Numbered from the stretch's first letter, positions 27,156-37,221 are shown. The stretch: DNA of 64,000 nt from Silvimonas amylolytica (GCF_014645555.1 NZ_BMLY01000004.1:385226-449225); one strand, 5' to 3'. Notes: generated by a model not told the origin, from the sequence alone. Translations and numbers: made by a program.

Positions 27156-28688
27156 TCAGGTGTTGGCCGGGGTGCTTTCTACGCGATTGCGGCCGCTTTC
27201 TTTGGCGTGATATAGCGCCTGATCAGCGGGTTGCACCAGTGCTGCGGCGGCCTCTTGTTCCGGGCGCGGTGTCAGTGCATGCACGCCAGCGCTGATCGTG
27301 ACAAAGCTGGCCGGGTTGCCGGCATGGACCATTTCCAGTGCCCTTACGGCTGCACAGAATTTTTCGGCCAGAACACGCGCACCGGTCAGATCGGTATTAG
27401 GCAGCAGGACGGCCATTTCTTCGCCACCGTAACGCGCGGCCAGGTCGCCCGGACGGTGCACCAGGTCGTCAATGGCGTGGCTGATGGCGCGCAGGCAGTC
27501 GTCGCCGGCAGGGTGGCCGTACAGGTCGTTGTAGCGTTTGAAGAAGTCCACGTCGATCATGATGAGCGCCAATGAGGTTTGCTCCCGTGCGGCGCGGGCA
27601 AACTCTTCAGCCAGCCTGGCTTCAAACTGGCGGCGATTGGCCAGCCCGGTCAAGCCGTCCTGCGCCGCCATCTTTTGCAAAGTGGCATTGATACTTTCCA
27701 GTGCGCGATGCGCTTTCATCAGATCTTGCTGCGCCCGTGCCCGCAAATTGATTTGTTGCACCAGGTGGGTGCCAGCCAATCCCAGGATCGACACGAGCAA
27801 GAGTATGCCCAGTGAATGGAACAAGGTGCGTCGCCACCATTCGGCCAGAATTTCATCGCGCGAGAACGCGGCGGCCACAAAGACCGGCCAGCCTTCCACC
27901 TGTTGAAAACTGTTCAGGCGGGTGACGCCATCATAAAAGGATTTCACCACCAAAGAGCCACTGCCATCGCTATGGCGATAGCCCTGGTAAACCAGGGAGC
28001 GGCTCATGTCAGAGCCGATATTGGCCGGGTTGAAGGGGCGGCGGACCAGCAGCGTGCCGTTGTCCAGCACCATGCTCATGGCGCCAGCCGTACCAATGTC
28101 AAAACTGTTGTAGAACGCAGAAAAATAATCCAGCCGTACTGAAGCCAGAACGACGCCAGCAAAGCTGCCATCGTCATGATTGAATCGACGCGTGACGGGA
28201 ATAATCCACAAGCCAGTGGAGCGGCTGATCACCGGTTTGCCAATATGGGGCCCACGATCAGTATGTGTACGATGCCAGGCGAAATAATCGCGGTCCGAGT
28301 TGTTGAGGTTGTAGCTGACCTGCGCCTGTGAACTGGTCAGCCAGTTGCCCTGTTCGTCGTAGACAAACAAACCGGCCAGATGAGGCTGTTCCAGCAATTG
28401 CTGCTGCAAAAAGCGATGCAGGCGCTGCATTTGCAAAATGCCGGTGCCGTCAAATTCCAGGCGTTCCACCATGCCGAACAGCACGGTATCTGTGACTTTG
28501 AAAGTGGACTGGGCGTGATGGGCAGCCGCATGCGCCAGGTTGGTGGTTTCCTCGCGCATTTCTTTGAGCTGCTGATCGCGCGCGTTCCAGCTCAGGGCGA
28601 CATCCATGATGACCAGTAGTAAACACACGACGCACACAAAGCCAAAGGCCATGGTGGATACGCGTACGGGTTGGTACCTGATGTTCAA
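27156..28688 (-). CDS. Membrane diguanylate cyclase with periplasmic Cache sensor
   Basis: A 510-residue protein. It has a membrane segment at about 13-33, a periplasmic Cache-type sensor (about 40-275), a second membrane segment (about 288-310), and a GGDEF domain (about 340-505). The active site reads GGEEM (421-425), an accepted GGEEF variant. An allosteric I-site RPGD sits five residues upstream, so c-di-GMP production with product inhibition is expected. The ligand is unknown. Confidence 0.92.
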   Translation of the reverse strand: MNIRYQPVRVSTMAFGFVCVVCLLLVIMDVALSWNARDQQLKEMREETTNLAHAAAHHAQSTFKVTDTVLFGMVERLEFDGTGILQMQRLHRFLQQQLLEQPHLAGLFVYDEQGNWLTSSQAQVSYNLNNSDRDYFAWHRTHTDRGPHIGKPVISRSTGLWIIPVTRRFNHDDGSFAGVVLASVRLDYFSAFYNSFDIGTAGAMSMVLDNGTLLVRRPFNPANIGSDMSRSLVYQGYRHSDGSGSLVVKSFYDGVTRLNSFQQVEGWPVFVAAAFSRDEILAEWWRRTLFHSLGILLLVSILGLAGTHLVQQINLRARAQQDLMKAHRALESINATLQKMAAQDGLTGLANRRQFEARLAEEFARAAREQTSLALIMIDVDFFKRYNDLYGHPAGDDCLRAISHAIDDLVHRPGDLAARYGGEEMAVLLPNTDLTGARVLAEKFCAAVRALEMVHAGNPASFVTISAGVHALTPRPEQEAAAALVQPADQALYHAKESGRNRVESTPANT

Positions 28689-28825
28689 GCCCTGCCTCCT
28701 GATTGGGTTCGATTCTCAATATATACGCATGACACTGACCTGGTTAAGCGGATAAACGGCGAGTGTGGCGGCGCAATCAGATGGCATCCGGTAAAATGAC
28801 CGCTTACCTCATCTGGATTGTTGTC

Positions 28826-29194
28826 ATGAAACTGCATCACACCAATGTCGATAACCTGAACCAGTTCACGTCTTACGGCGAAGGCTTCGTCAAGGTGAAC
28901 CAGCAACAATACGACGGCAGCCTGATCGTGACACCGTCTGAAGTGCGTGAATGGCAGCCTGTGCGTTTTGAAGACCTCCAGGCCGAACACTTTGAACAAC
29001 TGCTGGCATTGAAGCCGGAAATGGTGCTTTTGGGGACCGGCAAAAGCATCCGTTTTCCGCATCCGCGCCTTTATGCATCGCTGGCGCAAGCGCACGTAGG
29101 GCTGGATGTAATGGATACCGGCGCATTGTGCCGCACCTTTAATATCCTGACTGCCGAAGAACGTCGCGTTGTGGCGCTGGTGCTGAGCGCCTGA
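28826..29194 (+). CDS. Mth938-like domain protein (DUF498)
   Basis: A 122-residue cytosolic protein with the Mth938/NDUFAF3 pattern: GSLIVTPSEVREWQP, PEMVLLGTGKSIRFP and LDVMDTGALCRTFNIL followed by ERRVVALVL. Function in bacteria is not established. The ATG at 28826 matches the usual family N-terminus; an in-frame ATG at 28763 would add 21 unlike residues. It ends just before a strong terminator shared with murJ. Confidence 0.88.
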   Translation: MKLHHTNVDNLNQFTSYGEGFVKVNQQQYDGSLIVTPSEVREWQPVRFEDLQAEHFEQLLALKPEMVLLGTGKSIRFPHPRLYASLAQAHVGLDVMDTGALCRTFNILTAEERRVVALVLSA

Positions 29195-29212
29195 GGCCGA
29201 GTGGTTGTTATG

Positions 29213-29249
29213 CATAAAAAAAACCCGACGTTATGTCGGGCTTTTTTGT
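29213..29249. terminator. Bidirectional terminator between the Mth938-like gene and murJ
   Basis: An A-run, AACCCGAC-GTTA-TGTCGGGC stem-loop and T-run form a strong two-way terminator for the convergent genes. Confidence 0.9.
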
Positions 29250-29266
29250 TGGGGGGTAGCGACGTA

Positions 29267-30805
29267 TCAGTGCACCGCGTTACGGGAAAAATCACGTGGC
29301 CTGAAGCCCAGCACGCCCAGCATGCCGAAGTACGCCACCAGACCCACCGCCACAAGGGCTGCCAGACGGGCAATGCGCGAGGGCATGTTGCCGATGTCCC
29401 ACGCCGGCATCAGCACCAGCGCACCATAGAGCGCCGCAGCCATCACCACAACGGCAATCAATAGCTTGATAAAGAACGCCTTCCAGCCCGGCTGGGGCTG
29501 GAAAATGCCATGCCGGCGTAGTTGGTAATACAGCAGCGAGGCATTACAGCACGCGCCAAGACCAATCGCCAAAGACAAACCGGCATGCTTCAGGTGCCAG
29601 ACAAACGCCAGATTCATCAGTTGGGTCAACAGCAGTGTCACCACAGCGATTTTTACCGGGGTCTTGATGTTCTGGCGGGCGTAAAAACCTGGAGCCAGGA
29701 TTTTCACCATGATCAGACCAATCAAACCGGCCGAATAAGCAATCAGCGCGTACTGCGTCATCAGGGCGTCGTGCGCGCCAAACCGGCCGTACTGGAACAG
29801 GGCAGAGACCAGCGGGCCAGAGATGACTGCCAGCGCCACGGCGGAGGGCAGGGCCAGCATCAGGCACAGGCGCAAACCCCAATCCAGCAGCTTTGAATAC
29901 TCTTCCGGGTCTTTGCTGGCGTGGGCTTTGGCCAGCGAAGGCAGCAGGATCGTGCCCAGTGCCACGCCCAGCACGCCAGTCGGGAACTCCATCAGGCGAT
30001 CAGCGTAATACATCCATGAAATCGAGCCAGACACCAGCCACGATGCGAAGATCGTGTTGATCAGCAAAGAGATTTGCCCGACCGACACACTGAAAATGGC
30101 CGGGCCCATTTGTTTGAGCACGCGCCACACCCCGGCGTCTTTCAGATTCAGGCGTGGCAGCACCAGCATGCCAATTTTCTTCAGGTGGGGCAGTTGATAA
30201 CCCAGCTGCAATACCCCGCCTACAATCACGCCCCACGCCAGCGCGATAATCGGCTGCGCCATATGCGGTGCAACCACCGTCGCGAAGAAAATCTGCGAGA
30301 CGTTCAGCAGTGTCGGCGCAAACGCCGGCACCGAGAAACGGTTCCAGGTATTGAGAATGCCGCCCGCCAGGCTGGCCAGCGAAATGAGGAAAATATAGGG
30401 AAACGTGATGTGCAAGAGCTGCACAGTCAGGTTGAACTTGTCCGGGGTATTGGCAAAGCCTGGTGCGGTCAGCCACAGCACCACCGGGGCGCCGATCACG
30501 CCCAAAACAGTGATGACGGCCAGGACCAGCGTCAACAGGCCCGCGATATAAGAGATGAAAATGCGAGTGGCTTCTTCGCCCTGGGTGTTTTTGTATTCAG
30601 CCAGAATCGGTACGAAGGCCTGACTGAACGCGCCTTCGGCAAAAATGCGACGCAACAGGTTGGGTAATTTGAACGCGACATTGAACGCATCGGTGGCGAG
30701 CGTTGCGCCAAACATGCGCGCTACAATGGCGTCCCGAGCGAAGCCCAGTACCCGCGAGGCCAGCGTCATCGAACTGGTCGTGGCGAGTGATTTCAGCAGA
30801 TTCAT
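29267..30805 (-). CDS. murJ: Lipid II flippase MurJ (MviN)
   Basis: A polytopic inner-membrane protein of 512 residues (MOP superfamily, about 14 membrane helices) that flips lipid II across the membrane for peptidoglycan synthesis. The N-terminus [25 protein letters not shown], followed by VARMFG and [18 protein letters not shown], is diagnostic. The start at 30805 is preferred; the frame extends upstream but with unlike sequence. It is divergent from rpsT, a common neighbourhood. Confidence 0.96.
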   Translation of the reverse strand: MNLLKSLATTSSMTLASRVLGFARDAIVARMFGATLATDAFNVAFKLPNLLRRIFAEGAFSQAFVPILAEYKNTQGEEATRIFISYIAGLLTLVLAVITVLGVIGAPVVLWLTAPGFANTPDKFNLTVQLLHITFPYIFLISLASLAGGILNTWNRFSVPAFAPTLLNVSQIFFATVVAPHMAQPIIALAWGVIVGGVLQLGYQLPHLKKIGMLVLPRLNLKDAGVWRVLKQMGPAIFSVSVGQISLLINTIFASWLVSGSISWMYYADRLMEFPTGVLGVALGTILLPSLAKAHASKDPEEYSKLLDWGLRLCLMLALPSAVALAVISGPLVSALFQYGRFGAHDALMTQYALIAYSAGLIGLIMVKILAPGFYARQNIKTPVKIAVVTLLLTQLMNLAFVWHLKHAGLSLAIGLGACCNASLLYYQLRRHGIFQPQPGWKAFFIKLLIAVVVMAAALYGALVLMPAWDIGNMPSRIARLAALVAVGLVAYFGMLGVLGFRPRDFSRNAVH

Positions 30806-30982
30806 TGAAATGATTTCGGCGTTGTTCTTGAGAGGATGGCGCATCATATCGAAGGCTGGTCGATCAGAGAAGTTGCATTGCTTGCAATTACCCGATATCA
30901 TCGGCGGTTTCCGAATTGAACCACCCGTTGCTATCAAGCTTTGGGATGGATGTAACCGAAAACCCGTCAGGAGTCAGAACAC

Positions 30983-31249
30983 ATGGCAAATAGCGCCCAA
31001 GCTCGCAAGCGTGCGCGTCAGGCTGAAGAAGCCCGCCAACACAATGCTAGTCAGCGTTCGGCATTCCGCACTGCGATCAAGAAGGTGCTGAAGGCCGTTG
31101 AAGCTGGCGATAAGTCCGCTGCTCAAGCAGTATTCCAGCAGTCTGTCAGCACCATCGACAGCCTGGCTGACAAGAAGATCTTCCACAAGAACAAGGCAGC
31201 TCGTCATAAGAGCCGTCTGTCCGCTGCAATCAAGGGCATGGCTGCCTGA
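30983..31249 (+). CDS. rpsT: 30S ribosomal protein S20
   Basis: An 88-residue, very basic ribosomal protein ([40 protein letters not shown]). Length and sequence are typical of S20. It binds 16S rRNA in the small subunit. It is monocistronic, with a terminator immediately after. Confidence 0.98.
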   Translation: MANSAQARKRARQAEEARQHNASQRSAFRTAIKKVLKAVEAGDKSAAQAVFQQSVSTIDSLADKKIFHKNKAARHKSRLSAAIKGMAA

Positions 31250-31271
31250 TCTGCTTCGGCTTCTTGCTGAG

Positions 31272-31298
31272 AAAAACCCCGCTTCGGCGGGGTTTTTT
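31272..31298 (+). terminator. rpsT terminator
   Basis: AAAAACCCCGC-TTCG-GCGGGGTTTTTT: a strong stem with a stable TTCG tetraloop and T-run, 22 bp after the rpsT stop. Confidence 0.95.
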
Positions 31299-31498
31299 GT
31301 TTTCCGGCCGCCGGAATGCCCGCTGTCGCAAGTGGCTTGTCAACAAACAAGCGCTGGCAAACTGTCAGACTGAACATGGCTTGAACTGCCGCCTGTACAA
31401 CATCTTTCAGTGGCAAACCGGCCGTTCTCCAATGGTCTGGCGGAGACGAACGGCGCGCGTCATGCATTTGTGCTAGATTTGGTTCTCGCACCAAATAC

Positions 31499-32635
31499 AT
31501 GGTTTGTTTACAAAATATGCAAGCAAATGATGAACTGTCGCCTCTGCCGCGCGTTCTGGTTGTCGACGATTCGCGCATTGTGCGCGCCACGATCAAAAAG
31601 CACCTCTCAGGTGCGTACGACATCATCGAAGAAGCGGATGGTGAAGCCGGATGGCAGCGCTTGCAAGCGGATGAATCCGTCTGTTTGCTGATTTCTGATC
31701 TGACCATGCCAGAACTGGATGGTCTGGGTTTGCTGGCCCGTATCAGGTCGCGATCCGAGGCGCGATACCGCCTGCTGCCCATCATCATTGTTTCGGGTGA
31801 AGAAGACGAAGAAACCCGCCAGCGCTGCGTAAATGCCGGCGCCAGCGACTTCGTGACCAAATCTACCGATCGTGCGGAAATGCTGGCCCGTGTCGCCGCC
31901 AATATCGAACTGGCACGCACTCACAAAGAACTCGACGCAGTCCGTGAAGAACAAGCCCGCACTGCCACGCATGTGGCGGATGGTGTGGGGACCAACCATT
32001 TGCTGAAACTGCAGATGGAGCAATCGCTTTCTTATGCTCGTCGTCATCGCAGCGAAGTGACGGTATTGCTGATCGAGATCGATGCGTTTGACCAGGTGCA
32101 GGCAAAACTGGGCGAGCGTGTGGCCAACCAGATGCTGCAGTTGCTGGGCAAACAACTGGCCGGAAAACTGCGCAATGAAGACACGCTGGCCCAGGTGGCT
32201 GGCCCGCAATTTGCGGTGGTCTCGGCCTCGACCACGCTGTCCGAATCCCGCATTCTGGGGGAGCGTCTGCGTCAGGCCATTGCGACAGCGCGTATCAATT
32301 TCCGTGGTGAACAGATTCAGGTCACGGCCAGCATTGCGGTGGCCAACACCCTGCATGATGATGCAGCGGATACCGATGCGTTGATGGCTGCGGCCAGTGC
32401 CCGCCTGGCAGCGCGTACTGAACACAACGCGGTGATTGTGCCGCAACCTTCGGCATCGCATATCGCCACACCGTCGATTGCTGAAGCGCTGGCCTTGTTG
32501 CATAAAGGCGATGCGGCTGAAGTCTCTGGACTCAAGCAGCATTTGCCGGCGCTGCTGGCCAATCTGGCGCCCTTGCTGGAACTGGCAAATCAGGAATTGG
32601 GCCTGGGCTGGAATACCGATCAACTACCGCAGTAA
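31499..32635 (+). CDS. Response regulator with receiver and degenerate GGDEF domain
   Basis: A 378-residue cytosolic protein. The receiver domain (about 18-140) is intact: DD in LVVDDS, phosphoacceptor D67 (LLISDLTMP), and K121. A second domain (about 165-310) has the GGDEF fold, but the active-site signature reads AGPQF (234-238), so cyclase activity is not expected. A helical C-terminal part (about 325-378) is unassigned. An in-frame ATG at 31517 is an alternative start. It may be a phosphorylation-controlled c-di-GMP or nucleotide effector, or a pure interaction module. Confidence 0.85.
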   Translation: MVCLQNMQANDELSPLPRVLVVDDSRIVRATIKKHLSGAYDIIEEADGEAGWQRLQADESVCLLISDLTMPELDGLGLLARIRSRSEARYRLLPIIIVSGEEDEETRQRCVNAGASDFVTKSTDRAEMLARVAANIELARTHKELDAVREEQARTATHVADGVGTNHLLKLQMEQSLSYARRHRSEVTVLLIEIDAFDQVQAKLGERVANQMLQLLGKQLAGKLRNEDTLAQVAGPQFAVVSASTTLSESRILGERLRQAIATARINFRGEQIQVTASIAVANTLHDDAADTDALMAAASARLAARTEHNAVIVPQPSASHIATPSIAEALALLHKGDAAEVSGLKQHLPALLANLAPLLELANQELGLGWNTDQLPQ

Positions 32636-32656
32636 GCGACGCAGGTCCGATCAAAC

Positions 32657-32684
32657 AAAAAAGGCTGCCATTGCAGCCTTTTTT
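32657..32684. terminator. Bidirectional terminator between the response regulator and amiC
   Basis: AAAAAAGGCTGC-CATT-GCAGCCTTTTTT: a perfect 12-bp stem between convergent genes. Confidence 0.93.
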
Positions 32685-32712
32685 GTTTGTATCCATATCA
32701 GGGCTGGACCAC

Positions 32713-34107
32713 TCAGCCCTGTGCCAGCTTGGTCCGTGACAGTGGCGGGTTCTTGGCAAAATACTTCTTGATCCCGGTGTGCAAGGTCTCGGCCATCTTG
32801 TCTTGATAGTCCTCACTGATGAGCCGTTGCTCTTCCTGCGGGTTAGAAATAAATGCCGTTTCCACCAGAATTGACGGGATGTCTGGCGCTTTCAGCACAG
32901 CAAACCCGGCCTGTTCGACTGCGCCTTTGTGCAGGCGGTTCAGGCCACCCAGTTCAGTCAACATGGCCCGACCAAAGCGCATGCTGTCGTTCAGCGTGGC
33001 CGTCTGGGTGAGGTCCATCAGCGTGTGGGCCAGATATTTGTCCTGGGTGTTGCTGATCTTCACACCACCAATCAAGTCGGCATCATTTTGCGTTTGCGCC
33101 AGCCATTTGGCCGCAGTGCTGGTAGCGCCTTTGTCAGACAGCACGAACACGGACGAACCATTGGCATCGGGCCGGATGAAAGCATCGGCGTGGATGGACA
33201 TAAAGAGGTCGCCCTGCACGGCGCGGGCCTTTTTCACACGAACGCCCAATGGCACGAAGAAGTCTGCATCACGGGTCATGACCACGCGGATGTTGGGGTC
33301 GGTTTCCAGCCGCGCCTTCAGTTTGCGGGCGATCGACAACACCACGTCTTTTTCGTGATTGCCGCTTGGGCCCGTCGCGCCGGGATCTTCGCCACCGTGG
33401 CCAGGATCAAGCACCACGGTGATCAGTCGATCCACCTTGAGCTTGCTTCGATCAATCGGCTTGCTGTCGGCCTGCGCCATCACATCATCGTTCGGCGAGC
33501 GATCAGGCTGAGCGGGTTGTTGCGTTGCTTGCTGCGGCTGGCTGGCGGCACCGGGGTTTTTGTCCAGCTTCAGTTGGGCTGGGTCCAGCAGGCCGTCAGG
33601 CGTGGTCTGGTTATCCAGAAATGCCAGCAACGGGTCTTTCTGCACAGCAGGGTAGAGGTCGATCACCAGGCGGTTTTTGTATTCGGCCACCGGGGCGAGC
33701 GAGAACACTTGCGGGCGAACTTCGGTTTTCAGGTCAAGGACCAGCCGCACAGTACCTGGCTTGTTCAGGCCAGCCCGCAATTGCTGAATGTAGGGATCAT
33801 CGTTACCCACCTTGCCTGCCAGTTTCTGCAGTTCGCTATCCAGATCTACGCCTTGCAGGTCAACCACCAGGCGGTCAGGATTTTTGAGTACAAACTGGTT
33901 AAACGTGAGCGGTGCGGTGGATTCGATAGTGACCCGGGTGTACGCCTGGGCGGGCCAGACACGCACCGCCACCACACTGGCTGCCGCGGCGGCGCGAGCA
34001 AGCCCGGCAGGAACCACGGTCAAAAAGAGGGTCGAGACCGCGGCGCGCAGGGCGCTGCGACGGCCAGAATCTGGGGTCAGGGCGTGAGGGCGAGTTGCGC
34101 GAGACAT
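32713..34107 (-). CDS. amiC: N-acetylmuramoyl-L-alanine amidase AmiC
   Basis: A 464-residue periplasmic zinc amidase that splits septal peptidoglycan at cell separation. The N-terminus has a twin-arginine-like signal (GRRSALRAAVSTLFLTVV, cleavage near ARA). It is followed by an AMIN domain (about 45-140) for septal targeting and an Amidase_3 domain (about 225-455) with the zinc ligands in LDPGHGGEDPGA, NHEKD and SIHADAF. It overlaps tsaE upstream by 31 bp, the usual tsaE-ami pairing. Confidence 0.95.
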   Translation of the reverse strand: MSRATRPHALTPDSGRRSALRAAVSTLFLTVVPAGLARAAAAASVVAVRVWPAQAYTRVTIESTAPLTFNQFVLKNPDRLVVDLQGVDLDSELQKLAGKVGNDDPYIQQLRAGLNKPGTVRLVLDLKTEVRPQVFSLAPVAEYKNRLVIDLYPAVQKDPLLAFLDNQTTPDGLLDPAQLKLDKNPGAASQPQQATQQPAQPDRSPNDDVMAQADSKPIDRSKLKVDRLITVVLDPGHGGEDPGATGPSGNHEKDVVLSIARKLKARLETDPNIRVVMTRDADFFVPLGVRVKKARAVQGDLFMSIHADAFIRPDANGSSVFVLSDKGATSTAAKWLAQTQNDADLIGGVKISNTQDKYLAHTLMDLTQTATLNDSMRFGRAMLTELGGLNRLHKGAVEQAGFAVLKAPDIPSILVETAFISNPQEEQRLISEDYQDKMAETLHTGIKKYFAKNPPLSRTKLAQG

Positions 34108-34556
34108 GCCTTGCCGTGCTCCGTATGTGCTTGAATTTCAATGTTTCTTCCGTCTTCAACAGGGGTGAGACGGATAGTCCAGTCTGCGGTTGGCAGCAAG
34201 CCTGCTGCCTTGTCTGCCCATTCGATCAGGCAAATGCTGTGGGGATTGAAGTAATCCCTAAAGCCAGCATCCACCCATTCCATAGGGTCTTGAAATCTAT
34301 ATAAATCAAAATGATACAAGTTTAAATTAGAAACAGCATAAGGTTCAACCAGTGTATACGTTGGACTTTTCACGCGGCCAGCAAAACCCATGCCGCGCAA
34401 GATGCCGCGAGTGAGGGTGGTTTTGCCTGCGCCAAGGTCGCCTTCAAGAAATACGGTCATGCCAGGTTGCATGGCCGCAGCGATGTGTGCACCCAGCGCC
34501 AGCGTCGCGTTCTCGTCAGCAAGGTAACGGCTTGCAGTATCATCGGCAGCATGCAT
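34077..34556 (-). CDS. tsaE: tRNA threonylcarbamoyladenosine ATPase TsaE
   Basis: A P-loop ATPase of 159 residues that works with TsaB/TsaD in making t6A37 of tRNA. Walker A is LEGDLGAGKTTLTRG; downstream are SPTYTLVEPY, HFDLYR and LIEWADKA, all diagnostic. The ATG at 34554-34556 is preferred over a TTG two codons upstream. The start overlaps the divergent queG start by 6 bp, so both 5' ends lie inside the other gene. Confidence 0.95.
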   Translation of the reverse strand: MHAADDTASRYLADENATLALGAHIAAAMQPGMTVFLEGDLGAGKTTLTRGILRGMGFAGRVKSPTYTLVEPYAVSNLNLYHFDLYRFQDPMEWVDAGFRDYFNPHSICLIEWADKAAGLLPTADWTIRLTPVEDGRNIEIQAHTEHGKACLAQLALTP

Positions 34557-35636
34557 AAACAATTGTCTTCCATCGAATCATCAGGGCCGGATTTGCCCGC
34601 GCTGGCTAGCCAGATCAAAGGCTGGGCGCAAGAACTGGGCTTTGCCCGTGCCGCAATTACCGGCACGGATCTGTCTCATGCCGAGCCCGGTTTGCTGGCC
34701 TGGCTGGAGGCGGGTTTTCACGGCGAGATGGATTATATGGCACGGCACGGTCTCAAACGTGCCCGGCCTGCAGAATTGGTGCCAGGCACGCTGTCGGTCA
34801 TCAGTGTCTTCATGCCGTACCTGCCAGCTGGCACATCTAACGCAGATGCCGTGCTGGCGGCAGACAACAAGGCGTATATCTCGCGCTATGCATTGGGGCG
34901 GGATTATCACAAGGTGTTGCGTAACCGCCTGCAAAAGCTGGCCGACCGCATTCAGGCCACAGTCGGGGAGTTTGGCCACCGTGTATTTGTAGATTCCGCG
35001 CCGGTGCTGGAAGTCGAACTGGCCAAACAAGCCGGTCTGGGCTGGCGTGGCAAACACACGCTATTGCTGAACCGCGAATATGGCTCGTTCTTTTTCATTG
35101 GCGAGTTATTTACGGATTTGCCATTGCCACCCGATCCACCCGAACAGAATGAACACTGTGGTCGCTGCACCCGCTGTATCAGTGTTTGCCCGACTCAGGC
35201 CATTGTCGAGCCATACAAGGTTGATGCGCGGCGTTGTATCTCCTACCTTACCATTGAGTTGAAGGGCAGCATTCCGGAAGAGTTCCGACCCATGCTGGGC
35301 AACCGTGTTTATGGTTGCGATGATTGCCAGCTGGTTTGTCCGTGGAACCGTTTTGCTGTGGATAGCAAAGAGGCTGATTTTCACGTCCGCCATGGGCTCG
35401 ATGACGTCGAACTGGTGACGCTATTTGCCTGGGACGAAGCAACCTTTCAGCACAATATGGCTGGCAGCGCCATTTTGCGGATCGGTCACGAGCGCTGGTT
35501 GCGCAATCTGGCCGTCGGGCTTGGCAATGCCAGTACCTCGCCGCAGATTATCGCGGCACTCAAATCCCGCGAAAACGACCCAAGCGAGATCGTGCGTGAG
35601 CACGTCGCCTGGGCACTAAAAAGGCACGGTGCATGA
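34551..35636 (+). CDS. queG: Epoxyqueuosine reductase QueG
   Basis: A 361-residue cobalamin- and [4Fe-4S]-dependent enzyme for the last step of queuosine synthesis in tRNA. Two ferredoxin-like clusters are seen (CGRCTRCISVCP and CDDCQLVCPWNRF). The N-terminal half carries YARYALGRDYH-like sequence (SRYALGRDYHKVLRNRL). The C-terminal HEAT-like repeats (LRNLAVGLGN) are retained. Start 34551 matches the family N-terminus. It is translationally coupled (ATGA) to pxpB. Confidence 0.95.
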   Translation: MHKQLSSIESSGPDLPALASQIKGWAQELGFARAAITGTDLSHAEPGLLAWLEAGFHGEMDYMARHGLKRARPAELVPGTLSVISVFMPYLPAGTSNADAVLAADNKAYISRYALGRDYHKVLRNRLQKLADRIQATVGEFGHRVFVDSAPVLEVELAKQAGLGWRGKHTLLLNREYGSFFFIGELFTDLPLPPDPPEQNEHCGRCTRCISVCPTQAIVEPYKVDARRCISYLTIELKGSIPEEFRPMLGNRVYGCDDCQLVCPWNRFAVDSKEADFHVRHGLDDVELVTLFAWDEATFQHNMAGSAILRIGHERWLRNLAVGLGNASTSPQIIAALKSRENDPSEIVREHVAWALKRHGA

Positions 35637-36280
35637 ATCCGGTCATCCAGCCGCTGGGCGATACGGCACTGGTCCTGAGTGTGTCCGCAACCCTGGAAGA
35701 TCAGCGACGCCTCTGGATCATGCAAAGACTGTTGCAACAAAAATTCCCCGCCTGGTGGGTGGTCCTGGGCGTGGGCAATCTGACCATCCGGTTTGACCCG
35801 ATGATCGAAGATGCTTCGGTCATCGAACATGGCATTGAGGAGGCCTGGCAACGTAGTCAGCGGCGGATGGAAGTCGCCAGTCATCACCACGATGTCCCCG
35901 TTGTTTATGGTGGCAAGGCCGGGCCGGATCTGGCGCGCGTGGCGGAACATGCAGGGCTCACGCCCAAACAAGTCGTGGAACGCCATGCCGCGGCCGAATA
36001 CGTGGTGTTCTGCATCGGCTTTTTGCCGGGGTTTCCTTATCTGGGTGGGCTGGACCCCCAATTGGCTACGCCACGGCTGGACAAACCGCGCCTCAAGGTG
36101 CCGGCTGGCGCCGTCGGCATAGGCGGTGAGCAGACCGGGATTTACCCCAACGCATCGCCTGGCGGCTGGAATCTGATCGGCCATACGGACGTGCGGCTCT
36201 TCAACCCCGCCATGATCCCGCCTGCATTGCTCGCCCCCGGTGACACACTGCGCTTTGTGCCGACCGAGGTGCGTGCATGA
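35633..36280 (+). CDS. pxpB: 5-oxoprolinase subunit PxpB (KipI-like)
   Basis: A 215-residue protein of the allophanate-hydrolase subunit 1/KipI family: IQPLGDTALVLSV, the EYVVFCIGFLPGFPYLGGL motif, and GAVGIGGEQTGIYP. With PxpA and PxpC it cleaves 5-oxoproline (pyroglutamate) to glutamate using ATP. It overlaps queG and pxpC by 4 bp each. Confidence 0.94.
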   Translation: MNPVIQPLGDTALVLSVSATLEDQRRLWIMQRLLQQKFPAWWVVLGVGNLTIRFDPMIEDASVIEHGIEEAWQRSQRRMEVASHHHDVPVVYGGKAGPDLARVAEHAGLTPKQVVERHAAAEYVVFCIGFLPGFPYLGGLDPQLATPRLDKPRLKVPAGAVGIGGEQTGIYPNASPGGWNLIGHTDVRLFNPAMIPPALLAPGDTLRFVPTEVRA

Positions 36281-37221
36281 GTATCTCCATACTGAAAACC
36301 GGCGCATTGGCGACCGTACAGGATGCGGGTCGCTACGACGGCGCGCAGTGGGGGGTGCCCCGTAGTGGCGTGATGGATATTCCCGCATGGCTGATTGGTA
36401 ATTTGCTGGTGGGGAATCAACCAGACCTGGCCGCGATTGAAATCACCCTGGGTGGTTTTAGTGCGCAGTTCGAGACCGACTGCGTGATCGCCATAACCGG
36501 TGCCATTGCCCCTGTCACGCTCGATAAAAAAACCATTGGCCAATGGCGCACGGTGACGGTTCGCGCAGGGCAAATCTTGCGCGTGGGTTTTGCTGAAACC
36601 GGTGCCCGTATGTTCTTGTGTGTCAGCGGCGGTATGGATGTCGCCCTTGTGATTGGCGCACGTTCGACTGACCTGGCAGGCGGCTTTGGTGGCTTTGAGG
36701 GGCGCGCGCTCAAGGCGGGCGATAGCGTGTCGATTGGCCAGCCCGGCGGCTTGGCACCGGATGCCTGGGTGCGTCCGCCAGCGCGTGGCGATATCTTGCG
36801 CATCTTGCCGGGAACAGAATGGTCAGCGTTTACCATCGCGGCGCATCAAACATTATTGAGTGAAGCCTGGGTCGTCACGCCCGATGCCAACCGGATGGGC
36901 GCTCGCCTGGCCGGACTCGAACTACCGTTGTCACAGCCGCTGGAAATGACTTCTCATGCTGTGCACCCCGGCGTGGTACAAGTTCCCCCCTCTGGCCAGC
37001 CCATTTTGCTGATGGCCGATGCGCAGACGACGGGTGGTTACCCGAAAATTGCCCAGGTGATCCGGGCGGATCTCTGGCGTATTGGCCAGTTCCGGCCAGG
37101 CGAGACGATCCGCTTTGTCGAGGTCACACTGGCCGAAGCGCTAGATGCATTGTCCACACAACGCCACTGGCTGGCCCAACTGGAGACGCAACTGAAATGG
37201 CGCGCTTCAAGATCGACCTGA
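36277..37221 (+). CDS. pxpC: 5-oxoprolinase subunit PxpC (KipA-like)
   Basis: A 314-residue allophanate-hydrolase subunit 2/KipA-family protein: TVQDAGRYDGAQWGVPRSGVMD at the start, NLLVGNQPDLAAIEITLGG, SDLAGG-like ARSTDLAGGFGGF, and QTTGGYPKIAQVI near the end. It is the partner of PxpB in ATP-dependent 5-oxoproline hydrolysis. It overlaps pxpA by 25 bp. Confidence 0.94.
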   Translation: MSISILKTGALATVQDAGRYDGAQWGVPRSGVMDIPAWLIGNLLVGNQPDLAAIEITLGGFSAQFETDCVIAITGAIAPVTLDKKTIGQWRTVTVRAGQILRVGFAETGARMFLCVSGGMDVALVIGARSTDLAGGFGGFEGRALKAGDSVSIGQPGGLAPDAWVRPPARGDILRILPGTEWSAFTIAAHQTLLSEAWVVTPDANRMGARLAGLELPLSQPLEMTSHAVHPGVVQVPPSGQPILLMADAQTTGGYPKIAQVIRADLWRIGQFRPGETIRFVEVTLAEALDALSTQRHWLAQLETQLKWRASRST

